Shown here one piece after another: positions 8,961-21,018 of a stretch of DNA of 64,000 nucleotides. Source of the stretch: Prostheceraeus crozeri (taxonomy: Eukaryota > Platyhelminthes > Polycladida > Euryleptidae); the NCBI GenBank assembly GCA_907163375.1, contig CAJQUW010016167.1, forward strand, positions 62,001 through 126,000, written 5' to 3'. Both the position numbers and the translations under genes were made by a program. Every line of letters begins with the position of its first letter. Position 1 is the first letter of the stretch. The notes under the pieces are model-generated. The model saw only the letters and a list, made by a program, of their open reading frames with translations, was not told where the DNA came from and made no database searches.

Positions 8961-11088
8961 ATGTATCATCAAGAAACAAAATCTTATCTTTCAACATGTG
9001 TGTTCTTCATCATTTTATGAGCCTCCTGTTCTGATAATTCGTTTCGACCTTTTAAACAAAGCTGTTCTCTACTGCAGTCCAGAGGCCTATATTCTGAACT
9101 TATTTTTTTTATTCTTTTTACCGCTAATTAATCTCGAAACTACATGCATACATCGTAACACTGCTGTGCGTTTTAATAAGTATTATTGTCGCGTCCTTAT
9201 GTATCCGAAATCGATAAGATTACCCTAAATTACTGGAAAATCGCATACATCGCTAGCATTTTTTAAAACAAAACTCTTCATTTGTGCTTTAAGAAATGTT
9301 TAATATTCTTACACAGTCTGACAAATCACATTCGAATCAGTTTCTGACTTTTCACTCTTCATTGATCTTCAATTCTTCTCAGTTTCCTTGATTCATTTCT
9401 TACCTGCAAGCGGTAAAATGATGTGTTACGTTTTGGATGTAAGTTACTTTTTGGGGCAGAATGTATAATTTTTTATTTAAATTTTCATATTGGGCGGATA
9501 GGGTTGTGATTTAGATAGGGGACGCACGACAGCATGTAGAAAAATAATTCAAGAACATTTTTTGTTTATACTGTCGAAATACTACGTTAAACAAAGCTGA
9601 TGGATCTTGAATCTTTCAAAATCGTTAAGTACACACTTTTCTGCATCGGATAAAATTACAGTACATGTTGTATCTTTAATGTGCTTTTTAAAGATCGAAG
9701 ACTTCAATTTTGTAAAATAATGATACCAAATTTTTCATTTATCTTGCAATTTTACCCTACATTCAAGATTTCTGTATTAAAATTATTAACTGATACTTCT
9801 GATAACTGCAAGATATTTCGTGGAGGATATTTGGTTGGAAATAACTATCCTTTGTAATTCCTATAATCCTATGTTGGAATAGCCTATACATTCATATTGA
9901 CTAGTAGTGCTACAGCCGATTTACCAAATTAGGTACGACACAAAAAAAGCGGACTATAATCAACCAGGACATGGGATGCCTACATTTCCAATTTAGAGAT
10001 GAAATCGTAGAAAATATCATAGATGACCGACCCTACATCTAGCTATTCCTGAACAGGAAATTCTGTCTGCTGGAGGCCGAATAGAGATCAAATTCAACAT
10101 AAGAAAGATTGATTGTTGAAATATCACAAAGAAATACGAAAACACAACTCTATAGATTCAGATCACATAACAATAATAATAATAAAGCATCTTTATTTGG
10201 TTCACTACAACAGATTCTGTAAACGCGATGACAATAATCGGGTAAGACAACTATCAATGGTCACAAGGATAAAAGGATGGGAAACGCAAATTCAAACTGT
10301 CGAAAGTAAAGATTATTTACAAAACGAAATAAAAGAGTTAGCATAAATCACATGAATTTGGAGGTCAGAAGATTCAATTAAGAAGGGAGTTGTAACCATC
10401 AACGATGGTAACCCTCTGAAGGTCTAAACTTCCAGATCGATCAATCTTCAATCTCCCTTATGCAAATTTTGATCTCTATTCAACAGACTAAGCGTCTGTC
10501 CCGGAGCCATACTACTATTGAAACGTTCATGAATAGGGATCTGGTCTTTCTTATATGACTGTGATACCAGATGATAGGTGTTAATACGTTATCATTAAGA
10601 TCATGGGCAGAAGTCAGCTTATCGAAGAGTCAGTGGTACGAAACGTTGGTTTTATTGTAATTACTTATTTTAACTTTTGGTACAAGAGGATACATACAAG
10701 AAGGAGAGAACGTAAATTTTTCACCATGACTATTAGTTAATACGTTAAAAACTAATAAAATGTGATATCAGGGGATGGGATATCTGGAACAGGGTATCAA
10801 AATGACTATAGAATCCAAGAAAAAATATGTATTACGTATGTATACGTTTTACGCACGTATTTCTAAAATATGTTCCTTAATGTTATTGACAATAAAATGA
10901 GTATAGTATTATGATTAGATGTACATGTACGTATTACATTAATCATCGAGCGCGACGAATTATAAGCTTGATAGATCCATATCCATCAATATATAAATAT
11001 GATTTCAAAATAGTTTTCGTTGAAATAAACTATCTGCAGATTTCGCAAGAATATCATGATTTAAATAGGGAGGAATGGAGAAAGGCAA
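8961..11088. other. non-coding stretch with LINE and Penelope scraps
   Basis: No gene is visible. A (ATA)n run followed by AAAGCATCTTTATTTG at about 10168-10200 looks like the 3' tail of a minus-strand LINE, like the tail at 30648. Positions 10600-10690 match the conserved Penelope-type segment near 51150-51230 (GTCAGTGG[TC]ACGAAACGTTGG), here on the plus strand. Confidence 0.5.
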
Positions 11089-11172
11089 TCAGTCGTCTGA
11101 CCCCATCCACGGGAAAATGTGGACGTTAAACGAAGAAGAAGAAAACTTAAGTAACTTTACATGTGGGCCTAC

Positions 11173-11324
11173 CTTGTCTTTAATAGCATTCCATGTTTTG
11201 CCTCGGAGTAGGTTCGGCATCTGATCGAGAATTTGATTACACTCCTTCTTTCTCAATATGGTCTTTGCCGATATTGCGCCGGCGCACCTCATGCGCAAAT
11301 ACGAGGTCTGTTCTTTTGTCCAAC
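11173..11324 (-). CDS. SANT/Myb-like C-terminal exon
   Basis: The acceptor is TTTTCAG and the donor GTAGGC. The reading GWTKEQTSYLRMRCAGAI, then RKKECNQILDQMPNLL and GKTWNAIKDK, matches the trihelix segment found at the end of many animal Crypton-like proteins. Reading through the donor gives a stop near 11089, so it may also be the last exon. Confidence 0.65.
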
Positions 11325-11961
11325 CTGAAAATTATAATTATCATTTGAATACATGTAAATGCAATGAAATTTGCATTAATCAACGCTTACCATTTCCTTC
11401 TTCGCTATTCACATTTCTGAAAATGGAAGAGACATGAAATGTGGTGGTATATTACAATAAAATGGAAGCAGGTCAGAAAAACTTAACTAAATAATCTAAA
11501 AATGCAAAAATTAACACTATCTTAAGCCTCAGCCAAAATCTTAACGATCTTTATGTATCAATTGATCAGGCCAGACCGACGCGATCCATTTGGGTATATA
11601 AATTGATTTTTGTGTTGAAAGACGCATTGATTTATTTATTAATGTAGTATTCTATAACTGATTTCCATGTCTTTTTCAACAATTGTGTCAAAATTGCGAA
11701 AAATTTTCAACATCTAAAGCATCTCTTGAACAAGAAATATGCAGTTGATAACAGGTGTAAACAATTAATTTTTCTCTTCTCATCCGGAAACAGAATTGTA
11801 AATTAAGTGTGACAAAATAATCGTCAGCGGATGAAATAATGCTAAGTATATCAGAAAAATATGATATTAGTATATAATATTGTATAACCTCTATCACCAC
11901 TGAAGACAATTTTACCATACTTTCTTTACAAATTGATAACAGTTATGTAGACACAACTTAC

Positions 11962-12113
11962 CCTTCACCACTGTAGTCATTGTTTAAGATTTTTCCAACC
12001 TTTATTAGCTCGACCGTCGCGTCTCTCATCCGGTACCAGCGCTTATGCACTTCCGGTGTATGTCCCATATGTTCGCATATGAATCTGAACTCTGCTTCGT
12101 TAAAGTCTTCGAG
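11962..12113 (-). CDS. recombinase exon with catalytic His and Tyr
   Basis: A 152-bp exon between a TTCAG acceptor and a GTAAGT donor. LEDFNEAEFRFICEHMGHT and PEVHKRWYRMRDATVELIK give the box II histidine and the nucleophilic tyrosine. The phase joins both neighbouring exons without a stop. Confidence 0.82.
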
Positions 12114-12596
12114 CTGAATGACGATTATCAAAATTCCACAGATGCAAAAGTTACATGGAGTTATAGAAATTTAAATTATAGAAAATAAGCATAACCTTTC
12201 CGTGTATTTCTAATGTAAATATTATCGATAAATATCATCAGATAAAAAGTGATTTACTGAAGATAATGCAAACTAATTCAATTACCTGATCAATCAAAAT
12301 CTAACCAGGGTAAATACATAAATGGTTCAGTAAAATTTGAAGTACCGGAAAAGTGAAAGTTAGTATTTGTCACCAGCTAAAAGAAATCATAAATTCAAGA
12401 GTATATTTCGATATTGTACTCTGAATTGACCAGTACTCTAACTGATCTTACCAAGACACGTGTTAATTTAACTGTTATGACAAGTCAGGACTCGAGCAAT
12501 AATATTTTCGGTAGAGCAGAGAAATACTACAACTGACGAAAACTATCAGACGTGTTGATAGATTCATTAAGTATGTTTAAATGAATCTAAACTTAC

Positions 12597-13016
12597 TTGC
12601 AGGGTTGTTGCGGCCAATTTTCTGAATTTCGTGGATTGTAGATTGTCTTTACAAATCTTACCTCTCTTCACCACATTTGCCATCGCGTCAGTTCCACGGA
12701 TAGGATTTCTGTTTCTGTTTTGAAAAAGATATCCATTTGTTCTCTCGCTGAGCCATTGTACGGCCTTTATACTGTTCTTTGGAAACAGGATGGGAACAAA
12801 CTTGTTACCCTTTCCCTTAACGTAGACTAGTTCAAGAGACTCCAGCAGATTTATCTCATCCGTCGTGAGTTTCTTTCGGTCTTTTTCGGCAAACTTTTTC
12901 CACTTTCCTCGTTCTTCCCAGGTCTTCTTTGTCAGTCGAGATGCTTCACCGGGCCTCCTTTTATTATAAAGTATGATGTATGCCAAAGCGCTTTCTGCGA
13001 TTTTTCTGTACCTATT
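12597..13016 (-). pseudogene. recombinase catalytic segment (box I and box II)
   Basis: This is the part of exon 2 after the frameshift. It begins RNRYRKIAESALAYIILYN, and the frame joins the upstream part if one base is removed near 13015. KRRPGE gives the first catalytic Arg. LVYVKGKGNKFVPIL and GYLFQNRN are the usual beta-sheet and linker of the family, and TKFRKLAATTLQ supplies the second Arg. A GTAAGT donor follows at 12596. Confidence 0.8.
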
Positions 13017-14103
13017 CCTTCAACTTCGACACTTGTTTGTCCTCCGGTAATTCTACTGGGCGTCCATGATGTGCCGAATCTAGAGCCAGTCCTGCATTAG
13101 CCATCATTGGCCGGATTTCAAAGTTCAATAATTCAATAAGATTGCCAGTTTCTGTCGTTTTTTCAATTTGGGCTCTCTTCATAAATTCAAACCGCAAAAT
13201 TTCTGCAAGCTGAATTAAACATAATCCTAACTTCTTGACAGCAGATGGTTTATCCATACTTACAGGCTCGTCTATCTGTGTTACCTTTGTATTATATTGA
13301 TACATTTCCATTATGACTTTTTTCATATTTTCCAACTCATCGGGGACAAAAATGGTTTCAAAATCGACGGAATCTTTTTTCATAATTATTCTGTACTGCT
13401 TCAAGAAATTGCATAAGATTCTTGCTTTCTCTGATGTTGATTTGAACTTCTTCATACCCCTCTTTATCATTTCATTCGACACAAAGGCTCGTATCAAGCT
13501 ATCTGTTTTGGCGATATCTGTTAATTCGTCTCTCGACATTCGTGAAAAGAAGACATTCAATTCTTCGTCATCATCTTCATTAAATACAACTTTCGTCTTT
13601 CTCACTTTTGGTGTTTCTTCTTCAATTGCTGGGCAATTGTGTCTCCAAAGCTCTGAGTTACAATAATAACCGCAACAATGACTACAAGCAGCGTATATAT
13701 CAGATTTATGCGTTATATCAACTGTCTTCTTTGGGCGCTGTACAACAACTAACTGCCCACCATTTTTCAATACTTCCTGATTGTGGTAGAAATTACCCAA
13801 CTTCCTAACTATTTGCAAAAGCCTTTTCCTTTTCCTTGATCCCTTGTTTTCAACATTGATTTCCTTTACTTTTTCTTCAAATTGTTGGTGAGAATTCAAA
13901 TGGCGACCCAAGCTCGTGCTTAACATGCTCTTGGTACAGTAAAAGCAATAGTCTGTTTTTTCAAAAACAAATTTAGTTTTTGTATGGTTGCACCCCACTA
14001 CGGTTATGCGGGGTGGAGGTCCACGATGCGTCGATGAAGAGAGATTATCCTCACTGCCTGTAATTCCCTGATCTTCAAAATCAAGCGAGTTATCTGAGCT
14101 ATC

Positions 14104-15890
14104 TTCATCCGACGAACTACTGGTTGCAGCTTTACCAATTTCTTTCTTTGATGCGGTATGAGAGATGTGGTGAGTCTTTTCCTTAGACGTCTTCGATGTG
14201 ACACTTGAGCGCGATTCTTCATCCGACGAACTAGTGGTCGCAGCCTTTCTAATTTCTTTCTTTGATTCGGCATGGGAGATGTGGTGAGTCTTTTCCTTGG
14301 ACGTCGTCTTCGATGTGACACTTGAGCGCGATTCTTCATCCGACGAACTAGTGGTCGCAGCCTTTCTAATTTCTTTCTTTGATTCGGCATGGGAGATGTG
14401 GTGAGTCTTTTCCTTAGACTTTTCCTTGGACGTCGTCTTCGATGTGACACTTGAGCGCGATTCTTCATCCGACGAACTAGTGGTCGCAGCCTTTCTAATT
14501 TCTTTCTTTGATTCGGCATGGGAGATGTGGCGAGTCTTTTCCTTGGACGTCGTCTTCGATGTGACACTTGAGCGCGATTCTTCATCCGACGAACTAGTGG
14601 TCGCAGCCTTTCTAATTTCTTTCTTTGATTCGGCATGGGAGATGTGGCGAGTCTTTTCCTTGGACGTCGTCTTCGATGTGACACTTGAGCGCGATTCTTC
14701 ATCCGACGAACTAGTGGTCACAGCCTTTCTAATTTCTTTCTTTGATTCGGCATGGGAGATGTGGTGAGTCTTTTCCTTGGACTTTTCCTTGGACGTCGTC
14801 TTCGATGTGACACTTGAGCGCGATTCTTCATCCGACGAACTAGTGGTCACAGCCTTTCTAATTTCTTTCTTTGATTCGGCATGGGAGATGTGGTGAGTCT
14901 TTTCCTTGGACTTTTCCTTGGACGTTGTCTTCGATGTGACACTTGAGCGCGATTCTTCATCCGACGAACTAGTGGTCACAGCCTTTCTAATTTCTTTCTT
15001 TGATTCGGCATGGGAGATGTGGTGAGTCTTTTCCTTGGACTTTTCCTTGGACGTCGTCTTCGATGTGACACTTGAGCGCGATTCTTCATCCGACGAACTA
15101 GTGGTCGCAGCCTTTCTAATTTCTTTCTTTGATTCGGCATGGGAGATGTGGCGAGTCTTTTCCTTGGACGTCGTCTTCGATGTGACACTTGAGCGCGATT
15201 CTTCATCCGACGAACTAGTGGTCACAGCCTTTCTAATTTCTTTCTTTGATTCGGCATGGGAGATGTGGTGAGTCTTTTCCTTGGACTTTTCCTTGGACGT
15301 CGTCTTCGATGTGACACTTGAGCGCGATTCTTCATCCGACGAACTAGTGGTCGCAGCCTTTCTAATTTCTTTCTTTGATTCGGCATGGGAGATGTGGCGA
15401 GTCTTTTCCTTGGACGTCGTCTTCGATGTGACACTTGAGCGCGATTCTTCATCCGACGAACTAGTGGTCGCAGCCTTTCTAATTTCTTTCTTTGATTCGG
15501 CATGGGAGATGTGGCGAGTCTTTTCCTTGGACGTCGTCTTCGATGTGACACTTGAGCGCGATTCTTCATCCGACTAACTAGTGGTCGCAGCCTTTCTAAT
15601 TTCTTTCTTTGATTTGGCATGGGAGATGTGGCGGGTCTTTTCCTTGGACGTCGTCTTCGATGTGACACTTGAGCGCGATTCTTCATCCGACGAACTAGTG
15701 GTCGCAGCCTTTCTAATTTCTTCCTTTGATTCGGCATGGGAGATGTGGCGGGTCTTTTCCTTGGACGTCGTCTTCGATGTGACACTTGAGCGTGATTCTT
15801 CATCCGACTAACTAGTGGTCACAGCCTTTCTAATTTCTTTCTTTGATTCGGCATGGGAGATGTGGCGAGTCTTTTCCATAGACTTGTGTG
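14104..15890 (-). repeat. coding minisatellite, 15 units of 117 or 129 bp
   Basis: Tandem units lie within exon 2 of the recombinase gene. Each encodes SKKEIRKAATTSSSDEESRS followed by SVTSKTTSKEKTHHISHAE. The 117-bp (39-residue) and 129-bp (43-residue) forms differ by one 12-bp duplication encoding SKEK. Both lengths are multiples of three, so the frame is kept. Two units at the upstream end carry the same TCG to TAG change. Confidence 0.95.
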
Positions 15891-16091
15891 TGGTCGTAGC
15901 CTTACTCATTCTCTTATTGGCGGTTGGACATGGATAACCGAATTTACGTAACATTGCAGCTGATCCGGAACCGCCTGAAAATATAAATATACCAATTTGT
16001 CTCCTAGTCTACCACATACAATATTAAGCATACCAATGTAGAAATCTTTGTCCCAGAATTTCAGGCATGATTTCCAGGAGGGTAGCGCCAT

Positions 16092-17146
16092 GGATTACTA
16101 TATACTAGCACCTGGTAGGACACCTCTTACATAAATTGGCCGACTGTTCTGGACTATGATTCCTTCATAGATAGCTGCAAATCCGGCATGATTTCCGTCA
16201 ATCATTCCGGAATTTCAGCATAAGTTCAATAATAATCTATTCGGGTAACAACACCTTTCAGTTGCGATCATTGCTAGAAAGATACACTGAGGAAATTATT
16301 GAGCTTCTTCGTTATCAATATAAGCTTCGAATTTGCTACCTTTAATATCTCCTTGTGATGTCATGTTATGCTAAATTTACAGAGGGTCTATATTGTTATA
16401 GCAGTAGGCTATAGTAGTTCAATGTAAAGACAAGCACGATTTTTACAATTCATTATTGATTTATGATAAAGAAATAATCAACAATTCAACGGAATGGACT
16501 AAATCAAATTATATGTGAACACTGAACTACATTGTAATATCCAACACTAGCTCTTCGAATAGAATTTCCATTTTTCGAATAGATTTTCCTATGTAAGAAC
16601 TTTTACAATGCTGTTCTCTTCATGGTATCATCAATGATCAATGGACGTGAACTACACAACCAGATATATTAACTTTGACACTTGCTTATTGTTATTATTC
16701 AGTTCCCTAGTATATTTTCCTAATATTTTCCCTAATACAGTAATTCCAAAAACTGAAAATTCTACAAGAACAGCTAGTTATCAAAACTTTCAACTTCAAA
16801 AACAAGGAAACAATGATGAACAGCGTCTTAACGTGTTATACTTACCAAATCTATAAATGAAAAACATAACACTACGATTAGAATATAGTATATGCTAATT
16901 CAAAAAATATATATCAAAGAAAGTCTAGTTAATATGGGAAAGAGGGACATATATTTATAGTAATGAATAGTAATTATAGATACAGAATTTCTATAAACTA
17001 TACTTACAAGCATCTTGTTGCATACACCTTGCATGTTCGTGAGGCACGAACGTGATTCATAATTGTTCCTGAAAAAAAGGACTTTTATATAAACCATATC
17101 AGGACATGACAATGATCAAAGTCATTACAAGTTACTGAAAATATAA
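16092..17146. other. no gene seen upstream of recombinase
   Basis: AT-rich sequence upstream of exon 1. It must hold the promoter, but I see no clear TATA box. Small open frames look like chance. Confidence 0.5.
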
Positions 17147-19110
17147 AGGTTAGCTCTTCAGCTAACATCAAGCTACACACAGAACGCAGTTACAACATCT
17201 CCATAGCCTAGACAAAGGAAATACAAATCTAATACTCACTCACATCGTCAGATGCGATCAACAATCGGTTTTATCAATTCTGCTTGCACCAAAAAATCGT
17301 TGAATCATCAGGAGATGTACTGATCTGTTTGTTTTTGATATGGAAACAGAGTCGACTTATCATGTCACTTTTACACACAAAACGCATGCAACATGTCCAT
17401 AGCTCCATCTCCAAAAACATCCAAAACCGACTACATCACTGAGGATGGCCTATCTATTCGACAGAAAGTTAGATGATGAGCCTGAGTGTAGCCTATGTAA
17501 CTAATACATAAGTCTTAACAGAAGGCTTAATTCTTATTCAGTTATCAAATGTAGGATCTGCATACTCAACTTAGAAGACTGACAATCTGACAATCGCAAA
17601 CGAAGTTGACTGTTAAAATCTGCTGAAGTATTCCTAAAATAGTTCTCACAAGCCTGTCTATTCAAAAATGACCTTATCACATTCTCCCACTGGTAATGAC
17701 GCATTCAGATTACTAATTTACTTACGAAGGCCTACACCTATCGACAGCTGAGACGATTTCATTGTGAAAGTAATGGAAGTCATTTATAATGCAATACAGC
17801 TACACACAGAACGCATCTCAGCAACTCCATAGTCTATGCCATATGACAATATCAAGGTTAGCTCTGCAGCTAACATCAAGTTACACACAGAACGCAGTTA
17901 CAACATCTCCATAGCCTAGACAAAGGAAGTACAAATCTAATACTCACTCACATCGTCAGATGCGATCAACAATCGGTTTTATCAATCCTGCTTGCACTAA
18001 ATAATCGTTGAATCATCAGGAAATATACTGATCTGTTTGTTTTTGATATGGAGATAGAGTCGATTTGGCACTACTGCAGTTTAGTGCACCCTCTTTTACC
18101 CCTACTGCAGTTTAGTGCACCCTAAAATGCATGTGAGAAAACAACTATGCATATGTCTGAAAACACATCTATTACAAAAATACTTGTACTACAAAAATAT
18201 TAGCAGAAGGCAATTAGGAGAAGCAGAAGGCAATATACATTGAGCTTGTAGAAATTGGCGAGCACTGACCGAGTCATGAACAAGCGTAATAAGATCGTTT
18301 AACAACATGATTTAATCAACAGAATGAATGCCGTTCGTTCTTCCCTATAGTTATAAATGAGTGTCTTCGTCTTCGTCTTCGCACATTACACCGAGGGCGC
18401 GCTTCGGTGTAATGTACGTAGTCATCGTTTGCGGGAGAATGCGCCGTTGTTTTAGGGTGCACTAAACTGCAGTAGGCGCGTTTCCGTCTCTTTCGTAGAG
18501 GGTGCACTAAACTGCAGTAGTGCCGTCGATTTATCATGTCACATTTTACACACAAAACGCATGCAACATGTCCATAGCTCCATCTCAAAAAACATCCAAA
18601 ACCGACTACATCACTGAGGATGGCCTACCTATTCGACTGAAAGTTAGATGATGAGCCTGAGTGTAGCCTATGTAACTAATACATAAGTCTTAAACAGAAA
18701 TACTTACAGAAGGCCTAATTCTCATTCAGTTATCAAATGTAGGATCTGCATACTCAACTTAGAAGACTAACAATCACAGCATGTCCGTATCTGCTTCGCG
18801 AAAAGCATTCAAAACTTCATCATTAGGAAGGGGACTATATGACTTGTAGTCACGAAGCTAAGCCTAACTTAGTTCGCATTAGCGTATGACTAAAAGATCC
18901 TAATATGAGGCTGGTAATTAGTCATTCTGACTATTACACTACTTATGTAGGCCTACACGTATTGACAGCTGAGACAAGTTCATCGGGGTTTTATGGTTTG
19001 GCAAGTGCGTACCCAATGGTATACGAAAGTTAGGAAGTCTACTTAAGTTAGTTTTGATTAAGTCTAGGTCTAGATGTGACACGTGGAACGCAGTTTGACA
19101 AATCCATACG
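17147..19110 (+). repeat. tandem duplication of a ~707-bp unit
   Basis: Copy 1 begins near 17147 and copy 2 near 17854, both with AGGTTAGCTC[TC] and ACACACAGAACGCAGTTAC. Copy 2 carries a 458-bp MITE plus 8-bp duplication. The units contain AACGCA-N9-11-TCCAT at 17181, 17379, 17821, 17892, 18556 and 19087, related to the cores in the left-hand repeats at 6.3-8.8 kb. Confidence 0.85.
18067..18524. mobile_element. MITE with 8-bp target duplication (hAT-like)
   Basis: A 458-bp non-autonomous element. Its ends are inverted copies of GGCACTACTGCAGTTTAGTG, and each arm repeats the TGCAGTTTAGTGCACCCT block twice. GTCGATTT flanks it at 18059-18066 and 18525-18532. The paralogous unit at about 17350 shows the unoccupied site, GTCGACTT continuing into ATCATGTCAC. 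An internal hairpin with arms ACATTACACCGA and TCGGTGTAATGT lies near 18385-18417. An 8-bp duplication suggests mobilisation by a hAT transposase. Confidence 0.93.
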
Positions 19111-21018
19111 GTGGACAACAGAAAGACATATCCAATACTCAAAATATATAGGGTCAAGAACATATATGCCAGTATCCTGTGATAGCAAACTGGACATAAT
19201 CCTCGCCCTCTGTCATAATCCTGATGCTTGTCGATGCATGCCTGTAGACATGTTCGATAGATGCCTAAGCCTACACTAATATACTGGTTCTATGTTGAAA
19301 GTATAAACCATCTACAATTTATGTAAATGCTTTAAAATGAGTTTTCTAAGAGAACTTATGCCAGCTTAACCTCAAGCAAATTAGTTATTATTATTAGCAT
19401 CACATTGACCTATCTCACAAAATAGAATAGGCCTAGCCCTATTCCACGAATTCGGGACATGGCATCCTTTTAAATTGTCACAAAAATTTAGAAATTAAAA
19501 TTGAAATGACATTTTGTTCGTCGAGAACAAACTAGAATTTCTGTAAGCTTATAGAAGTGGGTAGACTCGGCTATAGCAGTATGTAACCCTCGGACAGGCA
19601 AGAGTGATTCTCAGAGTCACCCTCTTAAACTTATGGCGATTGCTTCAACAGCGAGTATCGCTGTGGTTTGAAATTTCATGGCTTTGTTTGTCTGTACATG
19701 TTGTGTACATCGACATACCATGTAGACGCAACCGCTTTCAATTGCAGCACTGTGTTCAACAGGCACCAGCCAGAATTACAGGGAACTCCACTAAAGAACA
19801 GGAGGCGACAGATATGGTGATAGCATCGGCAAATGAATTTTGTATGGAGCACATGTGAGATAGAATTGCAGAAGTAACTGGCCTTTCAACAGACATAGCG
19901 AGTAGTGACCCTCATTTGTGAAAAAAACTGAACAGCCTAACCCTCGCGTGACATCAAATCAAATCGAAGACCCTCTAGTTTGACGAAGATGTTTCCTATA
20001 CAAAGAGGCGGGCAAAAAAAGCGAGAGACGTGAACCATACCAAGCTACGTGTACTGCATGTGCGTCTCTAGTAAGTGGTCGGCACAGTCAGATAACTTCT
20101 GTTACATGTTTACAGTGTATTTGACTTGAACTTCAATTATATCTGCTAATTATTGGAGAAAAACCCCATTTTTTCTTTAAAATGTCATTCATTTAGCTAT
20201 GGTAGTGGCTATTGTTACGACGCATTGGTAACAATAAGACAGCTGCTGGCTATTGTTACCACTGAGAAAATATCAAAGCATACAATAGCACAACGAAATT
20301 CTTATTGAGTTGCTGATTCTACATGCATAATTCATGCAGCACATATCCAAGTGGCTATCAACGCGAAGTTCACTATTTTGGTGGAATCTCTTAAAAAAAG
20401 TTTGATTTTATTTATTTATTAACTAATATCTCATGTAGCTAACATAAAATGTTTCGCATACTTCTACAGACATCAGTTCTAAGCAAAGGAGAATTTGAGC
20501 ATGTTTTTCTCAGTGGTGTCTCTCATTTCATTGTCAGTTTACGCACATCAAACGAAAACGATTTGTTCGGATGAGATAATAATAAAATCATACATTTTTA
20601 AAGAGATTCCACCAAAATACATGATTAAGCTATTTTTTGCTGGGGTGACTTTTGAATTCACCCTTGGCTGTCCACGTCTAGTAGAATACCTTGGCTGTCT
20701 AAGCTGCCCTACTCTGACATACTTGGTACCTAGAAGAAGTTAGAACAAAATCAAAGCTAAAGAAGCTTATTCGCTCGCTTAGGATTACGATATTTTAAAA
20801 ATGAACCAGATTGCCTAAAGCTCAATTTACCTCATTTAAATACAAATATCTAAAAGCAATGACATGGAGTTACTGGTTGAAGGCATGCACATATATTTTG
20901 ACTTAATTTAGATAACAGGAAAATAATACAAGGGTACTTGTTGCGAAATAGTTTCACAGACTATTATCTATATTATCTTTAGGTTTTCATACATATTTTC
21001 TCTGTAATTACTAAAAAC
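19111..21018. other. no gene seen
   Basis: Short open frames without protein-like composition. I recognise no domain. AGGCCTA-type words are common. Confidence 0.5.

Larger units (their letters stand above)
11173..16091 (-). pseudogene. Crypton-type tyrosine recombinase gene with SANT-like tail
   Basis: Five exons fit splice signals and reading phase: 16091-16034 (MALPSWKSCLKFWD), 15974-12597, 12113-11962, 11416-11391 and 11324-11173; the last may read through to a stop near 11089. In order the protein has a short N-terminus, 15 Ser/Glu-rich tandem units, C2H2-like segments (YCFYCTKSMLSTSLGRHLNSH and CSHCCGYYCNSELWRHNC), a helical core, and a tyrosine-recombinase domain: KRRPGEASRL (first Arg), STKFRKLAATTLQ (second Arg), and HMGHTPEVHKRWYRM (His and nucleophilic Tyr). 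A SANT/Myb-like tail follows (WTKEQTSYLRMR...WNAIKDK). Recombinases of this kind cut and rejoin DNA through a phosphotyrosine. Lesions are two TAG stops in the repeats (15574-15576 and 15808-15810) and a 1-bp frameshift near 13015, so it is probably a pseudogene unless these are assembly errors. Confidence 0.8.

Noticed and set aside
14426-15811. Plus-strand repeated open frames opposite the recombinase minisatellite
   Set aside because: They are antisense shadows of the coding repeat; the minus-strand frame continues into zinc fingers and the recombinase, the plus-strand one does not.
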